A stretch of 64,000 nucleotides of DNA from Pseudomonas paralactis (GTDB taxonomy: Bacteria > Pseudomonadota > Gammaproteobacteria > Pseudomonadales > Pseudomonadaceae). The translations under genes and the position numbers were made by a program. The DNA is taken from contig NZ_JYLN01000001.1 in assembly GCF_001439735.1 (NCBI RefSeq), forward strand, positions 682,001-746,000. Reading direction: 5' to 3'. The notes below the pieces were generated by a model, which saw nothing but the letters and a program-made list of their open reading frames with translations, was not told the DNA's origin and ran no database searches. Positions 35,673 to 44,584 of the stretch are shown piece by piece (the first letter of the stretch is position 1; each line of letters opens with the position of its first letter).

Positions 35673-37079
35673 ATGATGAGCAACCAGATACCGGTACATG
35701 ACGTTACCCCGCCTGCCAAAACCGTCGATCTCTACGCTTCGCGAGAGAAAATTTACACCCGCGCCTTCACCGGCCTGTTCCGCAATTTGCGCATGCTCGG
35801 TGGCGCCGGCCTGTTCCTGCTGTACTTCGGCACCGTGTGGCTGAACTGGGGCGGTCACCAGGCGGTGTGGTGGAACCTGCCGGAGCGTAAGTTCTTCATT
35901 TTTGGCGCCACCTTCTGGCCCCAGGATTTCATCCTGCTCTCGGGCATTCTCATTGTTGCGGCCTTTGGGCTGTTCTTTATTACCGTGTACGCCGGCCGCG
36001 TGTGGTGCGGCTATACCTGCCCGCAAAGCGTGTGGACCTGGATCTTCATGTGGTGCGAAAAGGTCACCGAAGGCGACCGCAACCAGCGCATCAAGCTGGA
36101 CAAGGCGACCATGGGCGCCAACAAGTTCCTGCGCAAGTTCAGCAAGCACACGCTGTGGCTGCTCATCGGTTTTGTCACTGGCATGACCTTCGTCGGCTAT
36201 TTTTCACCGATCCGCGAGCTGGTGTTCGACTTCTTCACTGGCCAGGCCGATGGATGGTCGTATTTCTGGGTCGGCTTCTTCACCCTCGCCACCTACGGCA
36301 ATGCCGGCTGGCTGCGCGAGCAGGTGTGCATCTACATGTGCCCTTACGCGCGTTTCCAGAGCGTGATGTTCGACAAGGACACACTCATTGTTTCCTATGA
36401 CCCGCGCCGTGGCGAAGTGCGTGGCCCGCGTAAAAAGGGCGTCGACTACAAGGCCCAGGGCCTGGGCGACTGCATCGATTGCACCATGTGCGTGCAGGTG
36501 TGCCCCACCGGTATCGATATCCGCGATGGCCTGCAAATCGAGTGCATCGGCTGCGCCGCCTGTATCGACGCCTGCGATAACATCATGGACAAGATGGACT
36601 ACCCACGCGGCCTGATCAGCTACACCACCGAGCACAATCTGTCCGGGCAGAAGACCCATAAGTTGCGCCCGCGGCTGATCGGCTATGCGCTGGTGTTGCT
36701 GGCGATGATCGGCTTGCTGGTCGGCGCATTCTTCATGCGTTCGCTGGTGGGTTTCGATGTCAGCAAGGACCGCGTGCTGTACCGCGAAAACGCCGAGGGG
36801 CGCATCGAAAACGTCTACAGCCTGAAGATCATGAACAAGGACCAGCACGACCACACCTACGTGCTCGACGCCACCGGCCTGCCGGACCTCAAGCTGCAGG
36901 GGCGACGCGAAATCAAGGTGGCCGCCGGCGATATCGTCAGTATGCCGGTGGAGTTGTCGAGTGCGCCGGAGCAACTGCCGTCGAGCACCAACGAGGTGAC
37001 TTTCATCCTCAAAGACGCCGACGACACCAGCGTTCATATTGAAGCCAAGAGCCGATTCATCGGCCCACAAGTTCGTTAA
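35673..37079 (+). CDS. ccoG: Cytochrome c oxidase accessory protein CcoG (FixG/RdxA)
   Basis: The 468-residue membrane protein has about five helices. It has a CxxxCP-type site in VWCGYTCPQSVW and two 4Fe-4S ferredoxin motifs (CIDCTMCVQVCP near residue 267 and CIGCAACIDACD near 290). A C-terminal periplasmic immunoglobulin-like domain follows. CcoG reduces Cu(II) to Cu(I) for assembly of the CuB site of cbb3 oxidase. Two adjacent ATGs (35673, 35676) are possible. It starts the ccoGHIS transcript, preceded by ANR and RoxR-like sites. Confidence 0.94.
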   Translation: MMSNQIPVHDVTPPAKTVDLYASREKIYTRAFTGLFRNLRMLGGAGLFLLYFGTVWLNWGGHQAVWWNLPERKFFIFGATFWPQDFILLSGILIVAAFGLFFITVYAGRVWCGYTCPQSVWTWIFMWCEKVTEGDRNQRIKLDKATMGANKFLRKFSKHTLWLLIGFVTGMTFVGYFSPIRELVFDFFTGQADGWSYFWVGFFTLATYGNAGWLREQVCIYMCPYARFQSVMFDKDTLIVSYDPRRGEVRGPRKKGVDYKAQGLGDCIDCTMCVQVCPTGIDIRDGLQIECIGCAACIDACDNIMDKMDYPRGLISYTTEHNLSGQKTHKLRPRLIGYALVLLAMIGLLVGAFFMRSLVGFDVSKDRVLYRENAEGRIENVYSLKIMNKDQHDHTYVLDATGLPDLKLQGRREIKVAAGDIVSMPVELSSAPEQLPSSTNEVTFILKDADDTSVHIEAKSRFIGPQVR

Positions 37080-37094
37080 ACAGGGAACACAAGA

Positions 37095-37634
37095 ATGCCC
37101 GCAACCACTGCTGCAAGCCCTTGGTACAAGCACCTCTGGCCGTGGATCATCATCGTGATCCTGGCCTGCTCGGTGACGCTGACCCTGTCCATGGTGACCA
37201 TCGCGGTCAACAACCCGGACAACCTGGTCAACGACAACTACTACGAGGCCGGCAAAGGCATCAACCGCTCCCTGGACCGCGAACGCCTGGCCCAGACCCT
37301 GCAACTGCGTGCCAAGCTGCACCTGGATGAGTTGACTGGCGAAGTCGAGCTGCACCTGACCGGCAACAGCGGCCCTGCGACCCTGGAACTGAACCTGATT
37401 TCCCCGACCCAGCCGGAAAAGGATCGCAAGATCGTCCTGACCCGCAGTGACAGCGAGCACGGCCGCTATATCGGCCAGGTCACCGACAAGGTTGAAGGCC
37501 GCCGTTTCGTGGAACTGCTTGGCGTGGAAGGCAACAACACCTGGAGGATGTTCGAGGAAGAAGAGGTCAGCCACGATAAGGATCTGCTGCTGGGTGACGA
37601 ACCGTTGCAGGGTGCCGAAGACCTGAAAAAATAG
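37095..37634 (+). CDS. ccoH: Cbb3 oxidase assembly protein FixH/CcoH
   Basis: The 179-residue protein has one N-terminal membrane helix (WIIIVILACSVTLTLSMVTIAV, residues about 16-37) and a periplasmic domain containing the conserved NPDNLVNDNYYEAGKGIN motif of FixH. CcoH is needed for stable assembly of the cbb3 complex. It is 15 bp after ccoG and 8 bp before ccoI. Confidence 0.9.
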   Translation: MPATTAASPWYKHLWPWIIIVILACSVTLTLSMVTIAVNNPDNLVNDNYYEAGKGINRSLDRERLAQTLQLRAKLHLDELTGEVELHLTGNSGPATLELNLISPTQPEKDRKIVLTRSDSEHGRYIGQVTDKVEGRRFVELLGVEGNNTWRMFEEEEVSHDKDLLLGDEPLQGAEDLKK

Positions 37635-37642
37635 CAGCGCCC

Positions 37643-40093
37643 ATGACCAGCCCAACACCTTGCTACCACTGCGCCCTGCCCGTCCCCTCCGGCAGCCGGT
37701 TCACCGCCCGCATCCTTGGCGAGCGCCGCGAGCTCTGCTGCCCTGGCTGCCAGGCCGTGGCCGAAGCGATTGTGGCCGGTGGGCTGGAAAGCTATTACCA
37801 GCACCGCAGCGAAGCCTCGGCCAACCCCGAGGCGCTACCGGTGCAACTGGTGGATGAGCTGGCGCTGTACGACCGCGCCGACGTGCAAAAGCCCTTTGTA
37901 CGCCATCAGGGCGACTTGGCCGAAACCACCCTGTTGATGGAGGGCATCAGCTGCGCCGCCTGCGGCTGGCTGATCGAGAAACACTTACGCAGCCTGCCCG
38001 CGGTGGACGAGGCGCGGCTGAACCTGTCCAACCATCGCCTGCATGTACGCTGGGCCGATGGGCAACTGCCATTGAGCCAACTGCTCAGTGAACTGCGCCA
38101 TATCGGCTATGCCGCCCACCCCTACCAGGCCGACCGCGCCGCCGAACAACTGGCCTGCGAAAACCGTCTGGCCCTGCGTCAACTGGGGGTCGCCGGCTTG
38201 CTGTGGTTCCAGGCGATGATGGCAACCATGGCGACCTGGCCGGAATTCAATATCGACCTGAGCCCGGAGTTGCACGTGATCCTGCGTTGGGTTGCGATGT
38301 TTCTCACCACACCCATCGTGTTTTACAGCTGCGCGCCATTCTTCAAAGGCGCCCTGCGTGACCTGCGCACGCGCCACCTGACCATGGACGTATCGGTATC
38401 CCTGGCGATTGGCGGTGCGTACCTGGCGGGTATCTGGACCGCGATCACCGGCGTGGGCGAACTGTATTTCGATGCGGTGGGCATGTTTGCGCTGTTCTTG
38501 TTGGCCGGGCGTTACCTTGAGCGTCGCGCTCGGGAGCGCACTGCGGCGGCCACTGCTCAACTGGTCAACCTGTTGCCCGCCTCGTGCCTGCGCCTCAAGG
38601 GCGATGGCCAAAGCGAACGCATCCTGCTCAGTGAACTGGCATTGGGTGATCGTGTACTGGTGCAGCCCGGCGCGGTGCTGCCGGCGGATGGCGTGATCCT
38701 CGACGGCCAATCCAGCGTCGATGAATCCCTGCTGACCGGCGAGTACCTGCCGCAACCGCGACGGGTCGGCGACAGCGTCACGGCCGGCACGCTGAATGTT
38801 GAAGGCGCGTTGATCGTCGAAGTGCGCGCCCTGGGCCACGACACACGCCTGTCCGCCATTGTGCGCCTGCTGGAGCGCGCCCAGGCCGAGAAGCCACGCC
38901 TGGCGCAAATCGCCGACCGTGCCGCGCAGTGGTTCCTGCTGTGCTCGCTGATCGCCGCCGCGGTGATCGGCCTGCTGTGGTGGGAGCTGGACCCATCCCG
39001 CGCATTCTGGATTGTGTTGGCAATGCTGGTGGCGACTTGCCCGTGCGCACTGTCCCTGGCCACGCCGACCGCCCTGACGGCTGCCACCGGCACCTTGCAC
39101 ACCCTGGGGTTGCTGCTGACCCGCGGCCACGTGCTCGAAGGCCTGAACCAGATCGACACGGTGATTTTCGACAAGACCGGCACCCTCACCGAAGGGCGCC
39201 TGGCGTTGCGCGCCATTCGCCCCCTGGGCGCATTGGACAGCGACCACTGCCTGGGCCTCGCCGCCGCCCTCGAGAACCGCTCGGAACACCCGATTGCTCG
39301 TGCCTTCGGGCGTGCGCCCCTGGCAGCGGATGAAGTGTTGAGCACCCCGGGCCTTGGCCTGGAGGGTCGTGTCGGGGACCGCCTGTTGCGTATCGGCCAA
39401 CCGGGGTTTGTCTGTGAGCTCAGTGGCTGCGCGATTCCCGCCTCGCCGGACGAAGCGGGGCAATGGCTGCTGTTGGGTGATAAAAGCGGCGCACTCGCCT
39501 GGTTCGTACTCGACGACCGCCTGCGCAGCGACGCGCCTGCCCTGCTCGCAGCGTGCAAGGCACGCGGCTGGCGTACGCTGCTGCTCTCAGGCGACAGCTC
39601 ACCGATGGTGGCCAGTGTCGCCCTCGAACTGGGCATCGACGAAGCCCACGGCGGCCTGCGCCCTGACGACAAGTTGCAGGTGCTGCAAAACCTGCACAAG
39701 CAAGGCCGCAAAGTGCTGATGCTGGGCGATGGCGTCAATGATGTGCCGGTGCTGGCCGCCGCCGATATCAGCGTGGCCATGGGCTCGGCCACCGACCTGG
39801 CGAAAACCAGCGCCGACGCGGTGCTGTTGTCCAACCGTCTGGAGGCACTGATGCAAGCCTTCAGCCTAGCGCGGCGCACCCGTCGAGTAATCCTTGAGAA
39901 CCTGCTGTGGGCCGGGCTGTACAATGGCCTGATGCTGCCATTTGCGGCCCTGGGCTGGATCACGCCGATCTGGGCCGCCATTGGCATGTCCCTCAGTTCG
40001 TTGACCGTGGTGCTTAACGCATTGCGCCTGACTCGTTTGTCGAGCGCGCAGGCTAAAGGTACCGCCCCAGTAACCCGCCCGCTGCCGGCCTGA
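37643..40093 (+). CDS. ccoI: Copper-translocating P-type ATPase CcoI (FixI)
   Basis: The 816-residue ATPase has an N-terminal cysteine-rich segment (CYHCALPVPSG and LCCPGCQAVAEAI, residues about 6-50). An HMA domain with GISCAACGW (near 98) follows, then eight helices with the ion-binding CPC in ATCPCALSLATP. The phosphorylation site is DKTGTLTEGR and the hinge GDGVNDVPVLAAADISVAMG. It exports copper towards the periplasm for the CuB centre of cbb3 oxidase rather than for resistance. It lies in the ccoGHIS cluster. Confidence 0.93.
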   Translation: MTSPTPCYHCALPVPSGSRFTARILGERRELCCPGCQAVAEAIVAGGLESYYQHRSEASANPEALPVQLVDELALYDRADVQKPFVRHQGDLAETTLLMEGISCAACGWLIEKHLRSLPAVDEARLNLSNHRLHVRWADGQLPLSQLLSELRHIGYAAHPYQADRAAEQLACENRLALRQLGVAGLLWFQAMMATMATWPEFNIDLSPELHVILRWVAMFLTTPIVFYSCAPFFKGALRDLRTRHLTMDVSVSLAIGGAYLAGIWTAITGVGELYFDAVGMFALFLLAGRYLERRARERTAAATAQLVNLLPASCLRLKGDGQSERILLSELALGDRVLVQPGAVLPADGVILDGQSSVDESLLTGEYLPQPRRVGDSVTAGTLNVEGALIVEVRALGHDTRLSAIVRLLERAQAEKPRLAQIADRAAQWFLLCSLIAAAVIGLLWWELDPSRAFWIVLAMLVATCPCALSLATPTALTAATGTLHTLGLLLTRGHVLEGLNQIDTVIFDKTGTLTEGRLALRAIRPLGALDSDHCLGLAAALENRSEHPIARAFGRAPLAADEVLSTPGLGLEGRVGDRLLRIGQPGFVCELSGCAIPASPDEAGQWLLLGDKSGALAWFVLDDRLRSDAPALLAACKARGWRTLLLSGDSSPMVASVALELGIDEAHGGLRPDDKLQVLQNLHKQGRKVLMLGDGVNDVPVLAAADISVAMGSATDLAKTSADAVLLSNRLEALMQAFSLARRTRRVILENLLWAGLYNGLMLPFAALGWITPIWAAIGMSLSSLTVVLNALRLTRLSSAQAKGTAPVTRPLPA

Positions 40094-40115
40094 GCCGCGC
40101 GGGCATGGAGTGCAG

Positions 40116-40328
40116 ATGCCAGCTTTATACGTAATGATTCCGGCGGCGCTGCTGTTAGTGGGTGTGGCCATCTATATCTTCTTCTGGGCCGTGGACAGCG
40201 GCCAGTACGAAGATCTCGACGGCCCGGCCCACAGCGTGCTGTTTGACGATCAGGACCCTAACCATTTGGCCGCCATCGACGAAGCCAACGGCCCAGAACA
40301 ACCGCCCAAGGACCCACCCCATGCTTGA
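40116..40328 (+). CDS. ccoS: Cbb3 oxidase assembly protein CcoS
   Basis: The 70-residue protein has a single N-terminal helix (YVMIPAALLLVGVAIYIFFWAV) followed by SGQYEDLDGPAHSVLFDD, the hallmark of CcoS (FixS), needed for cofactor insertion into CcoN. The ATG at 40116 has GGAG five bases upstream; a GTG at 40110 is within that site. Its end overlaps the next gene by 8 bp. Confidence 0.92.
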   Translation: MPALYVMIPAALLLVGVAIYIFFWAVDSGQYEDLDGPAHSVLFDDQDPNHLAAIDEANGPEQPPKDPPHA

Positions 40329-41004
40329 GCTGGCGCCTCTGCTGGTTTCGGCGTTGATTCTGGGCCTGCTTGGCGGCGGCCATTGCCTGGGCATGTGCGG
40401 CGGGCTGATGGGCGCGCTGACCCTGGCGATCCCCAGGGAGCAACGCAGCCGCCGCTTTCGCTTGCTGCTGGCGTACAACCTGGGGCGGATCCTCAGCTAT
40501 GCCACGGCAGGGCTGCTGATCGGCCTGGCCGGCTGGGCGGTGGCCAACAGCCCGGCGGCGATGTTCATGCGCGTGCTTGCCGGGTTACTGCTCATTTGCA
40601 TGGGCCTTTACCTGGCGGGCTGGTGGAGCGGCCTGACCCGCATCGAAAGCCTCGGGCGCGGCCTGTGGCGGCATATCCAGCCGGTGGCCAATCGTTTGCT
40701 GCCGGTGTCGAGCCTGCCTCGGGCCTTGCTGCTGGGCGGGCTATGGGGCTGGTTGCCGTGCGGGTTGGTCTACAGCACCCTGCTGTGGGCAGCAAGCCAG
40801 GGCAATGCGCTGGACAGCGCGTTGCTGATGCTGGCGTTCGGCCTGGGCACCTGGCCGGTGCTGCTGGCGACCGGGCTGGCGGCGGAGCGTGTCACCGCAC
40901 TTTTGCGTAAACGCAGCGTGCGCATGGCCGGCGGCCTGTTGGTGATCCTTTTCGGTATCTGGACCTTGCCGGGCCCGCATCAGCACTGGCTGATGGGTCA
41001 TTGA
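40321..41004 (+). CDS. TauE/SafE-like membrane protein linked to cbb3 assembly (COG2836)
   Basis: The 227-residue protein has about six helices and opens with LLGGGHCLGMCGGLMGALT, the HCxGMCGG signature of the cytochrome/copper-associated branch of the sulfite exporter TauE/SafE superfamily. Later GWLPCGLVYSTLLWA provides another conserved cysteine. The family regularly follows ccoS and is thought to handle copper or a thiol compound during oxidase assembly; its substrate is not established. It overlaps ccoS by 8 bp, which sets the ATG at 40321. Confidence 0.85.
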   Translation: MLELAPLLVSALILGLLGGGHCLGMCGGLMGALTLAIPREQRSRRFRLLLAYNLGRILSYATAGLLIGLAGWAVANSPAAMFMRVLAGLLLICMGLYLAGWWSGLTRIESLGRGLWRHIQPVANRLLPVSSLPRALLLGGLWGWLPCGLVYSTLLWAASQGNALDSALLMLAFGLGTWPVLLATGLAAERVTALLRKRSVRMAGGLLVILFGIWTLPGPHQHWLMGH

Positions 41005-41033
41005 AAGCCCCTGTGGCATAGCGCCGCTCCCCG

Positions 41034-41047
41034 TTGATGCAAATCAA
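41034..41047 (+). promoter_or_regulatory. FNR/ANR box before hemN
   Basis: TTGAT-GCAA-ATCAA is a perfect match to the FNR-family consensus. A TAGACT at 41070-41075 stands where the -10 of a class II FNR promoter (site centred at -41.5) should be. It is 60 bp before the hemN ATG. Confidence 0.85.
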
Positions 41048-41107
41048 CATGCCTTGCCTGCCCTGCCCCTAGACTCGCCAAACTAGCCAATCCGGGGGAC
41101 CGCCCGC

Positions 41108-42490
41108 ATGCTCGACGCCATTCGTTGGGACACAGATCTGATTCACCGCTACGACTTGGCGGGGCCGCGCTACACGTCCTACCCTACCGCCGTACAATTG
41201 GACAGCCAGGTCGGCACCTTCGACCTGCTCCACGCCCTGCGCGAAAGCCGCAAGGCCGTACGACCGTTATCGGTGTATGTGCACGTACCGTTCTGCGCCA
41301 ACATTTGCTACTACTGCGCCTGCAACAAGGTTGTCACCAAGGACCGTGGTCGCGCCCAGGCCTACTTGCAGCGCCTGGAGCAGGAAATCCAGCTGGTGGC
41401 CTGCCATCTCGATCCGAAGCAGCCCGTGGAGCAGTTGCACTTTGGCGGCGGCACCCCGACGTTTCTCAGCCACGATGAACTGCGCCAGGTGATGAATTGC
41501 CTGCGCCAGCATTTCAATTTGCTCGATGATGATTCGGGCGACTACGGCATTGAAATCGACCCTCGCGAAGCCGACTGGGCCACCATGGGCCTGTTGCGCG
41601 AGTTGGGCTTCAATCGCGTAAGCATCGGCCTGCAAGACCTCGACCCCGAGGTGCAACGGGCGGTCAATCGCCTGCAAAGCCTGGAAGAGACCCGCGCGGT
41701 GATCGATGCGGCGCGTACCCTGCAATTTCGCTCGATCAATATCGACTTGATCTACGGTTTGCCCAAGCAATCACCGCTTAACTTTGCGCGCACCGTAGAG
41801 GAAGTCATCCGCCTGCAACCGGACCGCCTGTCCGTATTCAACTACGCCCACCTGCCGGAACGCTTCATGCCCCAGCGGCGGATCAATACCGAAGACCTGC
41901 CCTCGCCGGCCGAAAAACTGCTGATGCTGCAAACCACCATCGAGCAACTGACCCAGGCCGGCTACCGCTATATCGGCATGGACCACTTTGCCCTGCCGGA
42001 CGACGAACTGGCTATCGCCCAGGAAGAAGGCAAGCTGCAACGCAACTTTCAGGGTTACACCACCCACGGGCACTGCGATCTGATTGGGTTGGGGGTTTCG
42101 GCGATCAGCCAGATTGGCGATTTGTATTGCCAGAACAGCAGCGACCTCACCCAATACCAGAACGCTTTGGCGGGCGCACAACTGGCGACCAGCCGTGGTT
42201 TGGTCTGCACAACGGACGACCGTCTGCGAAGGGAGGTGATTCAGCAATTGATCTGCAATTTCAGCCTGGGCTTCGAGGCGATCGAACAGGCGTACAACAT
42301 CGATTTTCGCGGCTACTTTGCCGAGCTATGGCCGCAACTGGAAACGATGGCCGGCGACGGCCTGATCGAGTTGGACGCCCAGGGCATTCGTGTACTGCCG
42401 GCCGGGCGCCTGCTGGTGCGTTCAGTGTGCATGGTGTTCGATGCCTACCTGGAGCACCAGAACCGGCAACGATTTTCCCGGGTCATCTGA
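41108..42490 (+). CDS. hemN: Oxygen-independent coproporphyrinogen III oxidase
   Basis: The 460-residue radical-SAM enzyme has the CANICYYCACNK motif (CxxxCxxC, near residue 62), the LHFGGGTPTFLS motif and the GLQDLDPEVQRAVNR segment diagnostic of HemN. It decarboxylates coproporphyrinogen III to protoporphyrinogen IX without oxygen, supplying haem for the oxidases encoded upstream. A perfect ANR box and a class II-like promoter precede it. It is convergent with the hypothetical gene at 42497, 6 bp away. Confidence 0.95.
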   Translation: MLDAIRWDTDLIHRYDLAGPRYTSYPTAVQLDSQVGTFDLLHALRESRKAVRPLSVYVHVPFCANICYYCACNKVVTKDRGRAQAYLQRLEQEIQLVACHLDPKQPVEQLHFGGGTPTFLSHDELRQVMNCLRQHFNLLDDDSGDYGIEIDPREADWATMGLLRELGFNRVSIGLQDLDPEVQRAVNRLQSLEETRAVIDAARTLQFRSINIDLIYGLPKQSPLNFARTVEEVIRLQPDRLSVFNYAHLPERFMPQRRINTEDLPSPAEKLLMLQTTIEQLTQAGYRYIGMDHFALPDDELAIAQEEGKLQRNFQGYTTHGHCDLIGLGVSAISQIGDLYCQNSSDLTQYQNALAGAQLATSRGLVCTTDDRLRREVIQQLICNFSLGFEAIEQAYNIDFRGYFAELWPQLETMAGDGLIELDAQGIRVLPAGRLLVRSVCMVFDAYLEHQNRQRFSRVI

Positions 42491-42496
42491 ACGCAC

Positions 42497-42958
42497 TTAC
42501 TTCATGGCCAGGGTCGCGGCCTTGGCTGCATCACCGGCGCTCATGTCTTTCATCGCCTTGGTCAGGGACGCCTGAGCGCTGGTCAAGCTGGCTTGCAACG
42601 CGCTCAAGGCCGACTGCAGCCCGGAGAGTCGGGCACGGGCCTGCTCAGGGCTGAGACTTCTGTCGGCCATTACCGCAGCCATCTCAGCCTGTTTCTCGGC
42701 AATCTGCTTTTTGATCTCACGAATCATCTTGAGCAAATTCTTGACGTTGTCCGCCAGGCCGCTTTCGTCGATGTCACTGTTTGAGGTTTTCTCGGCCTCG
42801 GCAGCTTTCATTGCGGCACCGGAAATGGTCACCGAAACGGCAGGTTTGGCCTCGTCCGCCGTCGGGATAACACCCACATCGGATTCGGCAGCCTTTTTGG
42901 TTTCGGGCAGTGCCTGGATTTGAGTACGCGAAGCGAGTTGAGTACTGAGGGCTATCAT
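42497..42958 (-). CDS. Conserved coiled-coil hypothetical protein
   Basis: The 153-residue protein has a low-complexity N-terminal half and a predicted coiled coil from about residue 70 to 130 (IREIKKQIAEKQAEMAAVM, then LSGLQSALSALQASLTSAQ). It has no signal peptide or known domain. A gene of similar kind sits between hemN and anr in P. aeruginosa as I recall, so it is probably a resident rather than an accessory gene. Its function is unknown. It is convergent with hemN and divergent from anr. Confidence 0.75.
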   Translation of the reverse strand: MIALSTQLASRTQIQALPETKKAAESDVGVIPTADEAKPAVSVTISGAAMKAAEAEKTSNSDIDESGLADNVKNLLKMIREIKKQIAEKQAEMAAVMADRSLSPEQARARLSGLQSALSALQASLTSAQASLTKAMKDMSAGDAAKAATLAMK

Positions 42959-43113
42959 GGTTTGAGCCGCCGTATTTGTAGTCGATGGCAGTACTATCGG
43001 CGGTTTTAGCCAAATCTTTATATACCGGCAGGTTTTTTGTACACGCTGGCCTCCGTGCCCCCCAGTGCGTTACCCTTACGTCTTATGTGTGTTTTCCCAC
43101 AAGGATTTAAGAA

Positions 43114-43848
43114 ATGTCCGAGCCAGTTAAACTGCGCGCTCACAGCCAGGCCCATTGCAAGGATTGCAGCCTGGCTCCCCTCTGCCTGCCACTTTCGTTG
43201 AATCTGGAAGACATGGATGCGCTGGACGACATCGTCAAACGCGGCCGCCCATTGAAAAAAGGCGAATTTTTGTTTCGCCAGGGCGACAAGTTTGATTCCG
43301 TCTATGCAGTACGTTCGGGCGCGTTGAAAACGTTCAGCCTCAGCGACGGCGGCGAAGAGCAAATCACCGGCTTCCACCTGCCCAGCGAGCTGGTCGGGCT
43401 GTCTGGGATGGACACCGAGATTCATCCGGTGTCGGCCCAGGCCCTGGAGACGACGTCGGTGTGCGAAATTCCTTTCGAGCGCCTGGACGAATTGGCCCTG
43501 CAACTGCCGCAGTTGCGCCGCCAGTTAATGCGTGTGATGAGCCGCGAAATTCGTGACGATCAGCAAATGATGCTGCTGCTGTCGAAGAAAACCGCCGACG
43601 AGCGCATCGCGACGTTTCTGGTCAACCTGTCGGCGCGCTTCCGTGCCCGTGGTTTCTCGGCCAACCAGTTCCGCCTGAGCATGTCGCGTAATGAAATCGG
43701 CAACTACCTGGGCCTGGCCGTTGAGACCGTATCCCGCGTGTTTACCCGCTTCCAGCAGAACCAGTTGATTGCCGCCGAGGGCAAGGAAGTGCATATCCTC
43801 GACCCGATCCAGCTGTGCGCATTGGCCGGTGGCTCACTGGAGGTCTGA
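43114..43848 (+). CDS. anr: FNR-type oxygen-sensing transcriptional regulator Anr
   Basis: The 244-residue protein has the N-terminal cysteine cluster C15, C18 and C24 ([11 protein letters not shown]). A fourth cysteine in [10 protein letters not shown] completes the set that ligates an oxygen-labile 4Fe-4S cluster. A cNMP-binding-like beta roll and a C-terminal Crp/Fnr helix-turn-helix follow ([20 protein letters not shown], near residues 190-209), with the E-x2-SR contact residues for TTGAT half-sites. It should activate the hemN, ccoG and first ccoN promoters in this window under low oxygen. AAGGA lies eight bases before the ATG. Confidence 0.95.
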   Translation: MSEPVKLRAHSQAHCKDCSLAPLCLPLSLNLEDMDALDDIVKRGRPLKKGEFLFRQGDKFDSVYAVRSGALKTFSLSDGGEEQITGFHLPSELVGLSGMDTEIHPVSAQALETTSVCEIPFERLDELALQLPQLRRQLMRVMSREIRDDQQMMLLLSKKTADERIATFLVNLSARFRARGFSANQFRLSMSRNEIGNYLGLAVETVSRVFTRFQQNQLIAAEGKEVHILDPIQLCALAGGSLEV

Positions 43849-43926
43849 TCCAGACACCGCGGCCGCGCCAATCGGCAAGGCCGCAGGTATACTTCGAGTC
43901 CGTTTTCCGCCCAGGACTCTGCGACG

Positions 43927-44475
43927 ATGACTTTCGATTCGTTCGACATCAAATCCCTGATTCGCCCTGTCATCGACTTCCCCAAGCCTGGGGTTATCTT
44001 TCGTGACATCACCCCGCTGTTCCAATCGCCCCGCGCCCTGCGTCTGGTGGCCGACAGCTTTGCCCAGCGCTATGTCGAAGCCGATTTCACGCATATCGGT
44101 GCGATGGATGCCCGCGGCTTCCTGATCGGTTCGATCATCGCCTACCAGCTCAACAAGCCGCTGATCCTGTTTCGCAAACAAGGCAAGCTGCCGGCGGACG
44201 TGCTGGCCGAGGGTTACCAGACCGAGTACGGCGAAGCCTTCCTGGAAGTGCACGCCGACAGCCTGTGCGAAGGCGATTCGGTGCTGATATTCGATGACCT
44301 GATCGCCACCGGCGGCACCCTGATTGCTGCAGCGAACCTGGTGCGGCGCATGGGCGCACAGATTTTTGAAGCGGCGGCAATTATTGATTTGCCGGAGCTG
44401 GGAGGGTCGCAGCGCTTGGAAGACATGGGGATTCCCACGTTTTGCCTGACGCAGTTTGGGCTGACTGAAAGGTAA
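43927..44475 (+). CDS. apt: Adenine phosphoribosyltransferase
   Basis: The 182-residue cytoplasmic enzyme has the PRPP-binding motif [17 protein letters not shown] (near residues 120-136) and the [13 protein letters not shown] segment, both typical of Apt. It converts adenine and PRPP to AMP in purine salvage. It follows anr by 78 bp on the same strand and is convergent with the acyl-CoA dehydrogenase gene. Confidence 0.95.
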   Translation: MTFDSFDIKSLIRPVIDFPKPGVIFRDITPLFQSPRALRLVADSFAQRYVEADFTHIGAMDARGFLIGSIIAYQLNKPLILFRKQGKLPADVLAEGYQTEYGEAFLEVHADSLCEGDSVLIFDDLIATGGTLIAAANLVRRMGAQIFEAAAIIDLPELGGSQRLEDMGIPTFCLTQFGLTER

Positions 44476-44494
44476 GGGTCGTCAGTACTGCCGT

Positions 44495-44562
44495 CATCGC
44501 GGGCAAGCCCGGCTCCCACCTTGGAATGCATTCCCCTGTGGGAGCTGGGCTTGCCCGCGATG
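44495..44562. repeat. REPIN of the second family, copy B
   Basis: CATCGCGGGCAAGCCCGGCT and its near-complement (GTGGGAGCTGGGCTTGCC, ending CGCGATG) surround a short spacer. It lies between the convergent genes apt and the acyl-CoA dehydrogenase. Confidence 0.88.
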
Positions 44563-44584
44563 AGGCCCGAGAGAACACCCCGGT

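Noticed and set aside
40162-40320. Extended N-terminus of the TauE/SafE-like protein
   Set aside because: The extension lies wholly within ccoS in another frame; the ATG at 40321 gives the hydrophobic family start.
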